In this document: piece by piece, positions 40,376 to 52,768 of the stretch
Position numbering within the stretch: position 1 is the first letter of the stretch
How the letters are laid out: every line of letters starts with the position of its first letter
Origin: Cordylochernes scorpioides
Taxonomy: Eukaryota; Arthropoda; Arachnida; Pseudoscorpiones; Chernetidae
Reading direction: 5' to 3'
DNA: 64,000 nucleotides
Assembly: GCA_030710605.1 (NCBI GenBank)
Contig: CP092874.1
Location: forward strand, 74,031,044-74,095,043
Notes under the pieces: generated by a model
What the model was told of the DNA's origin: nothing
Databases searched by the model: none
Seen by the model: only the letters and a program-made list of their open reading frames with translations
Position numbers and translations under genes: made by a program

Positions 40376-42480
40376 TTAATTATTCTCTCAGAGTTTATTT
40401 CGCATATTTGATCTTTTCTTATTTTTTTAGTTATCTCTTGTATTTTGCCAAAGCATCAGCGTCAAATACTGACATTTGTGTTTTCCTTTGGCTCAACTTT
40501 CTGGCTTCCTTAGTGAACTCATCATTGTTTAATATCAAGCGTAACAAAACGAAGGCAATCAAATGGAGATTCTTTGCAGTGCAAATCTTGAATGCTTTAT
40601 AGAAAGGATCAACCAAGATTTTCTTGATTGAAATGTTGCATGTGAAGAAACTGGTTTGAGGATGTGTGTTGGGAAGATTCCTGTTGATAATTACATGAGT
40701 GGGCGACGGAATTTTGGATGACACACTATAGTAATGGCCTTATTTTGTTCCCTAAACGTCACATTCACCCGGACACATATTTATTATGACAATTTTTGTA
40801 TTTTCTCCCACATTTTCCTTAATAGTTATTTATTACCAGTTTCAAATAAGACACGCTATATCCAATCTGGATAATTGCGTGTGAAACTATTTACAATAAT
40901 TCATATTGTAGTAGAGTATGTAACAGAATTACCAAAAGAAAATAAATAATTAAGAAAAAGAGCATTAAATAAACATATGCATTAAACAAAAAATCAACAA
41001 AATAAACAAATAGAAGAAACCACAAGGTAGTTATTTACAATATGTTAAGCAATGATGGAAAATTTGATTTAATGAATTATTCTGTAATAATTAGTATCGT
41101 GGAGAGAGAAAGTTGATCAAGTTGAGCTATTTACAATAAGTTATATTCTAAAGTAACTTATTAATTATATATTTCCTTAATATTGTTTTTTTTTATATTA
41201 AACAGTTTAACATGATCCGCGCAGGAGGTCGTTGTATTTGAAAAAAATGAGGCAAAATTTAGGTAAATAAATATCTCTCAAATCACATTTGAAAAGTTAC
41301 TCAAATTGTTTATTAAATAGGATAGAAATTGTATTTATTCACTTGCGTTAACATTTTTACACAAATAATGTTATTTAAATTTATATATAAAATATTTTAT
41401 ACAAATTTAACTAATGGATCGCCTTTTGACTCAAATGATATTTAAAGTTTTATATATTGAAGAAGAAATCAAAGTTTACGGCGACAAGTTTGATTCCTTC
41501 TTCAAGATGATGTCGGCGATTCCTTCTCTAGTTTTACATATGTTCTTCAGAATATTTTTTATATATATTTAAATATATATAATATTATATATTAAAATAT
41601 AATATATAAATATAAAATATAATATAAAATATAATATATTATATAATTGTATTTATGTATTTTTTTGGAAGTCCCATTAAAAAGAATTACATAAAATTAT
41701 ATTTAGGAATAAAATGGAAAAGTAATTGTAAGTTTGATATAAAGGTTGTGGTATCATATCCACCTTTTGATATCTCTTTTTCTGTCGCAAGGGTTGAAGG
41801 AAAGGTACTAACTCATTCCGTAATAGGCTTCGTGACTGACAAGCAACTTAATTAGCTATAGCTATGTACTTTTAAGCTTTCTTTAGACCGCAAATTAAGC
41901 CTACGTTTATATCTTTTTACAACGCAACTTGCACTACTTTTTATAAGGTTGAAGAGTTCCAATTATCATCTTTTCCTGTAGAATAATTGATGCTACTGAA
42001 TAATTAGGCAATTTATCTAGCCGTAAGAGATTTATAATGGTCGCACCTCTGTAGTCAAAAGATTTATTTTCAACTATTTGTTTGCAATCATTCTTCCATT
42101 CTTTTCATTAGAAAATTCTCGATTGGAATAACATACCCGATTTATCAAGATCTTTGCTCATTAAATCTAAATATATATTTTCCCCTTTTTCAGCAATTTT
42201 TTGAGTCGTTTAAGAAAAATAGGGTGTCTAAATTCGTTTTTTTTTTTTTGCACTATATATAAATTAAAAAATGAGATTTCTGTTGATTTTTGAATATTAG
42301 AGTTATATAGAATTATTACTTGATGCTAATTATTTTGAGAATAGAGAATATTGTTGAGCATTTGCTTGTTCCCGGAATTCATGAGCATGTGACATTGCTC
42401 TGCGGTCGTGGGAAAGATAATAATAACAGTTTATATCATTAATGCTTTAATTTTCTTATTAAAATAATTAAAACCTAACT
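40376..42480. other. Mostly unclassified AT-rich sequence with repeat pieces
   Basis: 40835-40935 carries the LINE 3' end 'ccaatctggataattgcgtg' also seen at 25796, 23640 and 56940. A 97-codon minus-strand frame (40431-40724) has no recognised motif. 41560-41650 is AT microsatellite. A 66-codon frame at 41655-41855 is not recognised. Confidence 0.4.
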
Positions 42481-42489
42481 TGAGAAAAA

Positions 42490-42690
42490 TAATGCCTGAT
42501 TTAAGGCGTAAGAATAAAAAAAATGTAAAACTTATTTACATAATTTACAAAAGGCTTGAGCCGGCCATCGGGAAACAACAACAATGAGTTTTTATAGGGG
42601 AAGCATGACCTAGAATTAGCAGAGTACTTTAATCTATGAAATATAATTTTAAATAAAATAAAATATATTTCAATATAACATATATTTTTA
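42490..42690. repeat. Direct repeat unit 1 of a pair (gagccggccatcggg)
   Basis: Shares atgcctg-ttaaggcg, gagccggccatcggga, acaacaa-gagtttttat and the AT-rich tail with 43180-43380. Confidence 0.75.
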
Positions 42691-43179
42691 ATATTTTCAA
42701 ATATTTTGAACTTCCGTGTGTGAGAGAGATCATTTTAGTTTTCACACCTCCTAAATTGGGACTTATATAATTGAGACTTTAATATATTTTATTCTTCCAC
42801 ACTTAGTCTATGATTGTATATTGGACTTAGAATAGTTTCAAAATTTTGTTTTTATGTTCCAAATTTCTTAATTTAGATAACGCAAATGAAAAATCGTTCT
42901 TTTGATAAAAACATTTTGTTTAGGTGTTTTAAATTTGTTTTTTAGGATAAAAACATGCCTCATCCAACTTTTTTTCAAGAATTGGGCTGCTTAAGATTAT
43001 GTATGTTATATAAAAAAGATGAATGATATTTTCTGCTTGAATTTAGATCATGTTGAAGATTATGGTATGGAAATGCAGTCGTGGTTGAAATCTTGAAAGT
43101 ACGATATTAAAAATAATTTTGATCAGTAATTTAATTGAACTAAAGGAATATATAAAAGAACATAATTTGATAAAAGTAA
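42691..43179. other. AT-rich, nothing recognised
   Basis: Spacer between the two direct repeat units. Confidence 0.4.
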
Positions 43180-43380
43180 TGCCTGGCTTAAGGCGAGTAG
43201 AATAAGGAAAACAAAGGATTATTTACATAATGTACAAAAGTTTTGAGCCGGCCATCGGGATAAAACAACAACGAGTTTTTATATGCAAAGCGTGACCTCT
43301 GGCGGTCTATTTAACAATATTTGAATCTATGATATATATTTTAAATAAAATAATATTTTTATATAACATGTATATGTTTA
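43180..43380. repeat. Direct repeat unit 2 of a pair
   Basis: Second copy, about 690 bp from the first, same orientation. Confidence 0.75.
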
Positions 43381-43464
43381 TATCTAACATTTGCATTCAC
43401 TTAATTGTAATCTCTAAGAAAGGAATCAAATAAACGTAATGTGATCTAGAAATGTTTCATAAAA

Positions 43465-43915
43465 GAGAGAAGTGCCCTGAAATCTAGGCAAGTCTGAAAT
43501 GTACCCTGCGGTCTAGAAAAGTCTGAGATGTATTTCGCAGTCTAGAACAGTCTGGGAAGTCTCCTGCAGTCTGGGAAATGCCCTGCAGTCTAGAACAGTC
43601 TGGGAAGTGTCCTGCAGTCTAGAACAGTCTGGGAACTGTCCTGCAGTCTAGAACAGTCTGGGAAGTGTCCTGCAGTCTAAAACAGTCTGGGAAGTGTCCT
43701 GCAGTCTGGGAAGTGTCCTGCAGTCTAGAACAGTCTGGGAAGTGTTCTGCAGTCTGGGAAGTGTCCTGCAGTCTAGAACAATCTGGGAAGTGTCCTGGAG
43801 TCTAGAGCAATCTGGGAAGTGTCATACAGTCTGGGAAGTGTCCTGCAGTCTGGGAACTGTCCTGCAGTCTGGGAAGTGTCCTGCAGTCTAGAACAGTCTG
43901 GGAAGTGTCCGGGGG
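43465..43915. repeat. Minisatellite (cagtctgggaagtgtcctg)
   Basis: About 16-18 units in two lengths. A ~29-bp unit (cagtctagaa cagtctggga agtgtcctg) alternates with a ~19-bp unit lacking the tagaacagt part. Units at both edges are more diverged, those in the middle nearly identical. Apparent open frames across it are artefacts of the repeat. Confidence 0.95.
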
Positions 43916-44690
43916 AAGTCTGACCGCTGGGGAAGGAAGTGGCGCCAACAGGAAATGACAAGAGGAGGAAGCAAGTGTGTTGGGGAGATAACATTTTTGG
44001 GAGAAAATTGAATCATGTCAACTTAAAAGCTGGCGCGCTAGTTTTGTTGGCAATTACAACAAAGGAAAGTGTTAGAAGCCAAACCGATGGCTCCTCAAAT
44101 TGCCGAAGAGGTATTTTGTCCATGTTTGGTAAGAAGCCAATCCCTGCTGTCATCGTGGAATGCTGCTGCGGCTTCTTATCTGCGTTACGAAAGTCATTTC
44201 TGCACCCGGATATATTTTAACAGCGATATTTTTTATCCCCCCCCCCTCCCCGTCTATCAGATTTTATTCCCCCCCGTTCTATTTATTGACAAGCTATTTG
44301 GCTTACTTTTTTTCTTCTGTTTATTCTCGAGAACTTGAACGCCCTGGCCATCCTGGCGTTTGCCAAGACACGCATCTTATAGGTACTTCCTCGGCGTGGA
44401 ACTGAGAAGGGTCCAAGAAGATCCCCTCCTTGTCTGGAGGAGAACCCTCTCAAGATGGGGAAGCCTTCCTTTCTGAAGAAATTTGTACACATACACAACT
44501 ATATATATTTACCTACACTTTATATACCCTTTATTTACTATTTTATTATATATTTTTTTCCACCTTTGTAAAAATTGGTTAGAAGAATCGATAAAAATGT
44601 TTAAATTGTCAATTGTCGAGAACTTGAAACTTTTGGTATTACAAAATTATTTTCATAAACTTATTATTGAACCATTGAATTATATAAATA
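43916..44690. other. Higher-GC unclassified stretch
   Basis: About 43920-44470 is GC-richer than average, with several overlapping short frames but none with a motif I know. Two C-rich runs lie near 44238 and 44270. It may be old unique sequence. Confidence 0.35.
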
Positions 44691-45050
44691 CTAGACGGGT
44701 GACCCGGGCTTCGCCCCGGGATTGACCCGTGTGCATATCTACCCGAGTGATATATATTTAGATAAGATTTTTTTTATAATTGTTTATTATTAGCATTATC
44801 TATTTGTTTGCATCAGCATAATTTAATCTAATCTTGATAGAGGGCGCTGTTCGTGAGCTAAGTAGAATCATTTGAATATATAGTTTTAATAATTGATTTA
44901 TATATTTTTTAAAATAGCCTATCGTCTTCCCCGTATTTTTTTTACCTATGTATGGAAATTTTGGTTTGAATTAGTGAACTACTGCGAATTTGTATACCGG
45001 ACATACAAACAAACAAACATACAAACATTGATTTTTTATATATATATAGA
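44691..45050 (-). mobile_element. Non-autonomous Helitron H5
   Basis: On the minus strand it starts TCTATATATATATAAAAAATC at 45050 and ends with the hairpin cccggggcgaagcccggg and CTAG (44691-44694). The interior matches H3 and H4. Confidence 0.87.
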
Positions 45051-45504
45051 TATACGTGCTATATATATATTTTTTTAAATTCGACTAAAATATTTGACTT
45101 GGTAGCCTTTTCATTAGAACAAATATCGAAAAATAGAAAATAATTTTATAATAAAAGAAAACCTAGATAGGGAACCAAAAGTCCTACGTTTTAAATACGT
45201 TTGGTGTTAAATCTTCTTTTCTTTAATATTCTTTTTTTAAATCGTTGAAAGTTTTAAAATCAAGTTCAGCGATTGCTTTTGGTACTCCTTATAAAGAACT
45301 TCATTTTAAACCACAATTTGTTACCATTACATTATTATTAATCACTTCATTATTACCACATTTTGGTAATTTCGTTCCTAAATACAATTTTTATTGTAGA
45401 ATTGAATATGGGAGAATCTTCAAATTTGTTTTCATTTCAGAATTGTATTTATTTGACTCTCGAGACTAGAAAATCTTTCAATAAAATAATCCCTTGCATC
45501 AATT
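45051..45504. other. AT-rich, nothing recognised
   Basis: No gene identified. Confidence 0.4.
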
Positions 45505-45601
45505 TTGAGTAAAATTAAGCAGGCCTCCAGGAAAAAGCTAGAGAATAATAAAAATGTTTTGAAAAGACACTTTCTCTGGAGGCCTGATTAATTTTACTCA
45601 A
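45505..45601. repeat. 97-bp foldback (gcaggcctccag arms)
   Basis: Arms ttgagtaaaattaagcagg... with cctccag and the complement; the loop is about 45 nt. Confidence 0.9.
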
Positions 45602-45609
45602 TAGAAATT

Positions 45610-45914
45610 CTTCTATATGCGAATCGAACATAACAAGATCAATGATTTTTCAAATAAAACCATCTTTATGCAAATGAGACAGTCGTCTTTTTAAACAAAT
45701 ATTTTTAAAAAAGGAATATTTATAGTCGTTTCTTAATTTAAGACCAAACGAGATTTTAAATTGCTTTAAAATCTCGTTTGGTCTTAAATTAAGAAACGAC
45801 TATAATTATTCCTTTTTTTAAATATTTGTTTGAAAAAACGACTGTTCCATTTGCATAAAGATGGTTTTATTTGAAAAATCATTGATCTTGTTATGTTCGA
45901 TTTGCATATAGAAG
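45610..45914. repeat. 305-bp near-perfect palindrome
   Basis: Arms of about 145 bp each, differing at only a few positions, meet at an attgctttaaaat-type centre near 45762. No coding, no TIR family seen elsewhere in the window. Confidence 0.93.
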
Positions 45915-46123
45915 ATAGTTTATAATTTGTGCTTTTTTTTAAATGAAAGATATGCTTGATAAATATATTTTCCAAATGTATAAAATGTTGCACTAAATAA
46001 GATCACATATTTTTTGAAGTTATAATTTAAAAGCTATTCAAAATATCTAGTTAAATTGTTTAATTTGTTTTCAAATCTTATTTAAAAATGTTTTTTTTTT
46101 TTTTTTAAACCTTGAATAAATTC
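45915..46123. other. AT-rich, nothing recognised
   Basis: No gene. T run near 46091. Confidence 0.4.
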
Positions 46124-46139
46124 ATAGAATAAATGGGGG

Positions 46140-46452
46140 GGTCGGTGGAAGGCTGGTTAAACCGTTTGGTTTACGACCACTACGACCCGGGTTCGATCCC
46201 CGCATTGGACACTTTTTTCTGTTTAAAAAAAAAAAATGCTCCAATGGCCCCCCGATTCTTGCAAAAGTCCAACCCCACCAGCGAGTGCAAGTAAGCAAAC
46301 GGGGCTCTGGCACATTTGTAAGTGCAAAGTCGACCTGCTTTCACATGTGTAGACATGTGGTGCGCTTACAGTAAAAAGCAGTCGCTAACTACCCACCATG
46401 ATTATCATGGCCTGTACCACGTGTACTAGGGATAAGCAAAAAAAAAAAAAAA
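46140..46452 (+). mobile_element. tRNA-derived SINE, best-preserved copy
   Basis: Head ggtcggtggaaggctggtta and B box ggttcgatccc, T run, full body, A tail. Perfect 16-bp direct repeats atagaataaatggggg at 46124-46139 and 46453-46468. About 313 bp. Confidence 0.95.
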
Positions 46453-46468
46453 ATAGAATAAATGGGGG

Positions 46469-47640
46469 TTGATAATTTGGCGTTCATTCACAAAATATTT
46501 ATTCTTTAGGATTTGTAAATAGTCGAATAAAAATTTTCATAAATGTTGTATATTTTCTTAATAAGGAATGAATACAGATCATTAATAATTTAGTTACTTT
46601 TAATATCACGTATAAATTTCTGGGAATATAAATGTAATAAATACAAATAATATTTATCATAATTATTCACTAGATATCTTTAATTATAATTTAACTATTA
46701 TATATTTATATAATATATCTGCCATATATACTTAGTCATGGGTTAATAAATTACTAACATATATTTTGAAAATGCGTCTATTTATAATAAAATGAAGTAT
46801 TAATTTTATATTTCATTTTATGCATATAAGTTACAGGAAAATCCATAAAGAATACAAATGTATTTTATATTTCTGATGAACATTAAGCCCACGTATTTGC
46901 CGTAAAACTTTCCCCCAAAAGTCTAATGAGTCTAAAAATAAATATTCGTCTGTTTGGAAATATTTGTATCAACGTTTTTTTTTTTTTTTTTCTGGCGACT
47001 TAATGATGTTGACCTCTTATTGTGGAGGGAAAACTTCCAAAAATACTCGGCTACCCTGCAGAGATTAAGTTATCATACATCCGGGGATATGGGCAGTCTA
47101 TTATCCGTCCTTAAGTATGATTATTGCCGATTTTCTTAAATAGAGCACCCAATTTATAAAAATATTAGTATAGAAGTAATTTATCTTCCATAAAATTTAT
47201 TATAAATCGCCATCAATTTTGTTTCAGATATTATTGAAAGACGTTTAAAAAGAAATATTAAATTATAAATATTGGTTATAAATCGAAATGTTTTAAAGAA
47301 AAATTATATTGATATATCTAAATTCTCTCTTTCTTTTAAATTTATTTATTATTTTATCATAGTATCCCCTCTTTTTAGGTTGATAAATTTGTAATAAGAT
47401 TTTAAAACCGGGTTTTGAATATTTATGAAAAAAAAGCGAGGTTTTTAAAATTCATTTAATAACAACTTCCCGCTTTTTGACATACGATAATTGATTGAGA
47501 ATTTCTTTAAATTTCGTCACTTTGTAAAAACTAAGTTGGCAGGAGTTTCCAATTGGACAAAAAGTAAAAATTACTTTCATCTCGGGTTAGAGAAAGGTTA
47601 AGATTTCCATATTGATAAGGTGGTAAATTTCTCGGTTTAT
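46469..47640. other. AT-rich, nothing recognised
   Basis: No gene. T run near 46976. Confidence 0.4.
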
Positions 47641-47689
47641 AATGGAAGATTCGAATTTGACCCCGCATGGAATCAACATTTTGATTCAA

Positions 47690-48210
47690 TATGACATAAA
47701 AGCTTATGATACATTAACGCGCCATCTGTTATAAATTTCGAAACTATTATAGACGGGTATGATTCTTTTTGAAAATAAAAAAATAAAAAAATAAAAATAA
47801 AATAAAATTAAAATTAAATTAAAATAAAATTAAAATAAAATAAAAATTAAATAAAAATTAAATTAAAATTAAAATTAAATTAAAATTAAAATTAAAATAA
47901 ATTAAAATAAAATAAAATAAAATAAAATAAAATAAAAATATAATAAAATAAAAATAAATAAATAATAAAAATAAAAATTCTACTGTCCTTGCTGCAATGG
48001 AAAAATTAATGGGAGGGCCTGGCTCATCAGCGGTGAACCCTCCCAGCGCTTTCGCCAGTTTAATCTACCATACCGCTGTTACATTGCATTTTTCGATCTT
48101 CCTTTTATAGTGATACTGTTACTAGACTCTTGGAATGGGTATTTTATACCCATGGTTCACCACTGATGAGCCAGGCCCTCCCATTAATTTTTTCATTGTT
48201 GTAAGGACAG
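47690..48210. repeat. Family-1 foldback, copy 1, with A-rich microsatellite
   Basis: The edge gcgccatctgttataaatttcg is followed by an AAAATA/AAATTA microsatellite (47785-47975). Two inverted family-1 units follow (47976-48060 and 48150-48210), with ctgatgagccaggccctccc and its complement. Confidence 0.8.
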
Positions 48211-48289
48211 TATAAATTGTTTATTTTCAAAAAGAATCAATCGTGTCTAAAATAGTTTCGAATTTAGATAAAAGCTTATATCCATAGTT

Positions 48290-48532
48290 GCTTGAATACT
48301 ATTTCTAAGATTCTATCCTTCAGTGCAGCGTATAAAAGCAGAATCGTCCAATACAGTATTAGAGCTTTAAGAAGCGGTCGGTAGAATAAATTGGCAAAAT
48401 CGCTGGGAGGGTTCACCACTGATGAGCCAATCCCTCCCAATATATATATATTTTTTTGCATCGCAGTAAGGACAGTAGAATTTTATGTTTAAAAGAAACA
48501 TTCATATGATACACTAGCGCGCCATCTGTTAT
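48290..48532 (+). repeat. Family-1 repeat, long copy
   Basis: Same order as 20850-21030, with ggcaaaatcgctggg in place of ggcgaaaccgctggg. Confidence 0.8.
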
Positions 48533-48848
48533 CAAAATTCAAAACTATTTTAAAGGCGTAAGATTATTTTTAAAATTAAACAATTTCTACTGCCCTTACT
48601 GCAATGGAAAAAATTAATGGGAGGGCCTGGCTCATCAGTGGTGAACCCTCCCAGCGGTTTCGCCAGTTTAAAAGGAAGTTCCAAAAATGCAATATAACAG
48701 CGGTATGGTAGATTAAACTGGCGAAACCGCTGGGAGGGTTCACCACTCATGAGCCAGGCCCTGCCATTAATTTTTCCATTGCAGTAAGGGCAGTAGAAAT
48801 TGTTTAATTTTAAAAAGAATCTTACGCCTTTGAAATAGTTTTGAATTT
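48533..48848. repeat. Family-1 foldback, copy 2 (316 bp)
   Basis: Arms of about 125 bp are near-perfect complements. Each arm has the edge block, cagtaagggcagtagaaatt, gggagggcctggctcat and gcggtttcgcc. On the plus strand only the right arm keeps cgaaac, but its core word is CTCATGAG rather than CTGATGAG. Confidence 0.88.
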
Positions 48849-49908
48849 GGAAACATTGATGCTTAAATACTTCCATATCTTATATATAGATATGGCACGC
48901 TATCATCTTATGATTAATGCACATAATGTTCAACGATAGTTTTTGTATAAATTAGTCTATTTCTATATAAAGGTGGCGTGATCGTAGCCGACCAATAGGA
49001 GGGCGCCATTCCAAAAAAAAGCAAACCGTGACAGAGGCGACGAAGAATGACGCTCGTAACTGTATATAGAATACGTTAAATTTTCATTATATGATGGAGA
49101 TTATCTCTGTAAGACTGATCTTTTTTGCAAGCATACACCCAGTGTATGAAAAAGTAAAAGTTGTATAAGCTTATGATTTTGCTTTGTTTTAAAAATGAAT
49201 CGATGTTGGTTCCATATGTTTGAATTGAATATTACACCTTAGTTCTATATATTTTATTGCTTAAAAAGGAACACAACAAAACAAAAAAAAAATAAACTTA
49301 CAATTGAAAATGATTTGATAACTAAGAAAAAAACAATTTTAAAAATTATTATGATAAAAAAAATGAATATGTCTGCCAGAAAAATGCTTCTATGAATTAA
49401 AAAATAAGAATAATTACAAAATTTAACATATAAACTTCAAACACCCAGCTTTCACATGTTACTAAATCCACATGTTTCTGTTTAAAAATCAAAGATCTAG
49501 AGCAGATTACAATCTTCACATTTGAAAGCTCGCTAGTTTCACATTTCAAGCACATCCAGGTGGGCAGTATGTAAAAGCTCTTTGACATTTATTGCCCCGA
49601 CCTACAGAGAACAAGAAGTTATAAAATACCTATGGTTATGTATTCCATAAGTTTATAGTCAGGACTCTGCCATATTAATGAGGCTATGGAAAACCCAGGT
49701 TTATGGTTCCATTGTCCCATAGTATATGACTGACCCATATGAAATCTAATTGGATTTTGAAATAAAGATTCTTATGTATTGAAAAAAAGACATTCTAAAC
49801 CTAGATCAAATACTTTAAAGATCTTTGGAAACAAATATTTCTTTCAAATATATTACGTTTGTTAAAAATAAATCATATATATTGTGATACATTAATGCGC
49901 CATCTGTT
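48849..49908. other. Mostly AT-rich, no gene; inverted block 48958-49075
   Basis: 48958-49075 (ggtggcgtgatcgtagcc, gaccaataggagggcgccat, gacgctcgtaactgtatata) recurs inverted at 50205-50300. No gene recognised in the rest. The 63-codon minus-strand frame at 49397-49588 has no motif. Confidence 0.45.
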
Positions 49909-50072
49909 ATGAAAATTCGAAACTATTATAGACGCGTATGATTCTTTTAAAATTAAACAATTTCTACTGCCCTCACTGCAATCCCATTAATTTTTCCATT
50001 GCAGTGAGGGCAGTAGAAATTGTTTAATGTTTAAAAGAATCATACGCGTCTATAATAGTTTCGAATTTTCAT
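49909..50072. repeat. Family-1 minimal foldback, copy 3 (164 bp)
   Basis: Nearly perfect arms of about 75 bp (gaaactattatagacgcg ... cagtgagggcag). The inner part with the ctgatgag word is missing, leaving only the outer arms. Confidence 0.92.
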
Positions 50073-50082
50073 ATATATATTA

Positions 50083-50300
50083 AAAATAAAAGAGACATAT
50101 CCTGACCATGAGCACATGTGCTTTTTAGATGACAGAGCGCCATCTAGTGGAGCAGAAATCAACTAAACATTGATTTAACCTGTTCCCTGATATTTGGCCT
50201 ACCCATTCTATATACAGTTACGAGCGTCATCATCTCTGTCACCGTTTGCTTTTTTTTTTTAATGGCGCCCTCCTATTGGTTGGCTACGATGGCGCCGCCA
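50083..50300 (+). repeat. Half of the gcacatgtgc foldback plus inverted 48958 block
   Basis: 50083-50165 matches 22239-22320. The following gatatttggcctacccattc aligns with the family-A body (ttggccaaatacccattc), linking the two families. Confidence 0.6.
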
Positions 50301-50381
50301 CTACGCGAGACACTTTGTTTTTGACTTTGCCCCCCCACTCGCTTTTTGGTTTTTGTAACTATTGTGTTGGAGCGGGTCGCT

Positions 50382-50527
50382 CCTTAAATAAATGCATATA
50401 TTAGTTAATAACTAAATGGAATCCTCTTTCTTTTTCCCAGTAAGAGACGCCTACGGAAGCCAACAGTACATAGACAGATAAAGCACATAGGCTATAGTTA
50501 TTAACTAATATATGCATTTATTTAAGG
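50382..50527. repeat. 146-bp foldback (aaataaatgcatatattag arms)
   Basis: Arms ccttaaataaatgcatatat... and ...atatatgcatttatttaagg are perfect for about 33 bp. Confidence 0.9.
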
Positions 50528-50613
50528 CGCCAATTTATAATTGTAACAAATAGTATTTGAATCAAAACATTCAATCGGGTAAAACACGGGCGTTGCCCGG
50601 GTCATTCGGCTAG
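50528..50613 (+). mobile_element. Helitron 3' end only (H6)
   Basis: Hairpin cgggcgttgcccggg and CTAG at 50610-50613, preceded by the aatcgggtaaaac block seen in H1 and H4. No 5' end. Confidence 0.8.
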
Positions 50614-52555
50614 TATATATATATATATATGTCTCATGAATTGATATACTTATTCTAGATTAATTACTTTGAATATCGTCTGAGTTTCCATCAATGAATA
50701 GTTTTGTTTAAAAAAAAAATAATTTACATTGACAATTCTTCTTCAGAAGTTACTCTATTTTCATCAATATTTTTACGATGCTCAAGCATTTCACAAATTC
50801 TTTCATTATTCTTGCAAAATGTAAAGTTATACAATTAATCAACAAAGCTATATGGGTAAATATTTTCGTCTTAAAAGGATAATGGAAGAATAAAGAATAT
50901 ATTGAATACAAAGTTTTATTTTAATTTTTGAAGTGATTCAATTAAAAAAAAAAGTTCAATGAGTCTATAACAAAGTTTACGGCAAAAGGTTCGTTTTTCG
51001 AATTGAAGTTTTTCAATTATTTGAGTAGCCTCTCTCAACTTTAATATTAGTTTAACCAAAGTAACAAAACGAGGCCTATGATACTTTGCAAGAACAAAAG
51101 TCTTAACTATACTTTCTTCATGGGTAGACTTATGTGTGCTTCAGTAAAAACAGCCGAAAACTTCTACTTATTTTTAAAACAAAAAATGTACCATGTATGT
51201 ATTTGATAAAATAAAAAAGTGCTAATAATAGAGAAGAAATTCAGATATATTTTAAGAAAGTATCTATACATGCATACATGTTTATTTTAAGTATATTTAA
51301 AGAGTTTTTACTTAGCGATTTGTATTTTTTTAAATGCTATGAGCTCTATATTTGAAGAACTTTTAAAGATTTAAAATCAAATGTAAATAAGCAAGTAACG
51401 ATAACTTATTAGAGAAGCATGTAAAAAAAGTGAATAAATATTTAAATTGAATAAACATATGAAAGAATGCTGATGCCTCTTCGATATCTTCAATACCAAA
51501 GGAATATAGACTATGAGTTTATCTATCAAATCGTGGACTACAAAGCTCGTAGATTTAAACAGAAGAATAAATTCCATTAATAGAAATACGTTTCGTCTGC
51601 AGATTAGGTAATTATCTTGCCGTTAAACAAAATCTTCTTATAAATTATTCAAGATGTTTAGCGTCCCTGGAAAGTCTTGAAAGACTAGCTGTAATAATTA
51701 GATTTTATTTTGAGAACTCTTATTTCGCTTTTATTTTATATATTAAAAACTAATAGATTAAATCTTAATAAAGAAAAAAAAAGGCATCCCCTTATCGTGC
51801 ATGTGGATAAGGTGCATAAATTAAGAAAGAAAAAAAAAAGGCATCTCCTTATCGTTGCATGCATTATTATAGGCTAAAATGTTGTAAAATTAACTATGCA
51901 TATATATTAAATCCTAGCTCATTTGCGAAGTTAGACAAACTGTTTTGAATTCAAGACTGAATATTTTCCTAAACCGGTGAATGGCCTCTGTTTTTTGCCG
52001 CATCCAAATTTGCCCGTGTACATCCAGATTGCCCAATATCTCCCCTCCTTCTGCAGGAATGCGAATAGCTCCTAAAGAAGATTTTATTGTTAGAAAATAG
52101 TGTTTCTTGTATTCTCTATATCCTTGTTGATTGTCTTGATTTGCACTCTATGATTACTTGATCTTAATAAGCTGATACTCTTAGCGATTATGTTATAAAG
52201 AAGGCTGCCACATAACTTGTGTCACTTCCGGCCCATGGCAGAATATTTATGGAGAGACGCCCGTGGTCTACCGCGCCAGAATTCTAATCAGACTGACCTC
52301 CGGCCTCAAGAGAAATAAGTAGGACACGCCAGGTTTCCGCCAGAGTTCAGGAATACATCCCTCCCTTCTTTCAACTTTCCTGAAGAGCAGGGGCATTCTG
52401 AGGGTCCCTGAAGAGCAGGGTGCAAACCAAGAGCTCTTCAAGCAGCATGACGACTTTTGCCGAAAGAAATGGATAGTGCATCCTTCAACATCCCACCCAA
52501 TTCTTAAGATATAACTCTTGATAGAATTATGTAATTCTATTAAATATAGTTCTTT
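50614..52555. other. No gene recognised; family-A edge at 51780-51860, GC patch 52190-52450
   Basis: 51780-51860 has two 'aaaaggcatc(t/c)cc' family-A edges in tandem. 52190-52450 is a unique GC-richer patch with the duplicated words cctgaagagcaggg. No convincing ORF. Confidence 0.4.
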
Positions 52556-52768
52556 AATTAAAACGGCATATATCGGATCAAAATATTATTATTTTACCAA
52601 TATTTCTGTTGGCTGAACGCCAACCTTTGTCAAGGTATTATAACATATTAATATGTTATAATACACATTACATTAATATGTTATAATACCTTGATAAAGG
52701 TTGGCGTTCAGCCAACTGAAATATTGGTAAAATAAAATATTTTGATCCAATATATTCCTTTTTAATTA
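52556..52768. repeat. 213-bp foldback, ggttggcgttcagccaac family, copy 2
   Basis: Arms as in 21811-22046. The centre is an ataacatattaatatgttat-type palindrome. Confidence 0.9.

Noticed and set aside
43694-43994. Repetitive open frames over the minisatellite
   Set aside because: Frames stay open only because of the repeat unit. No protein motif.
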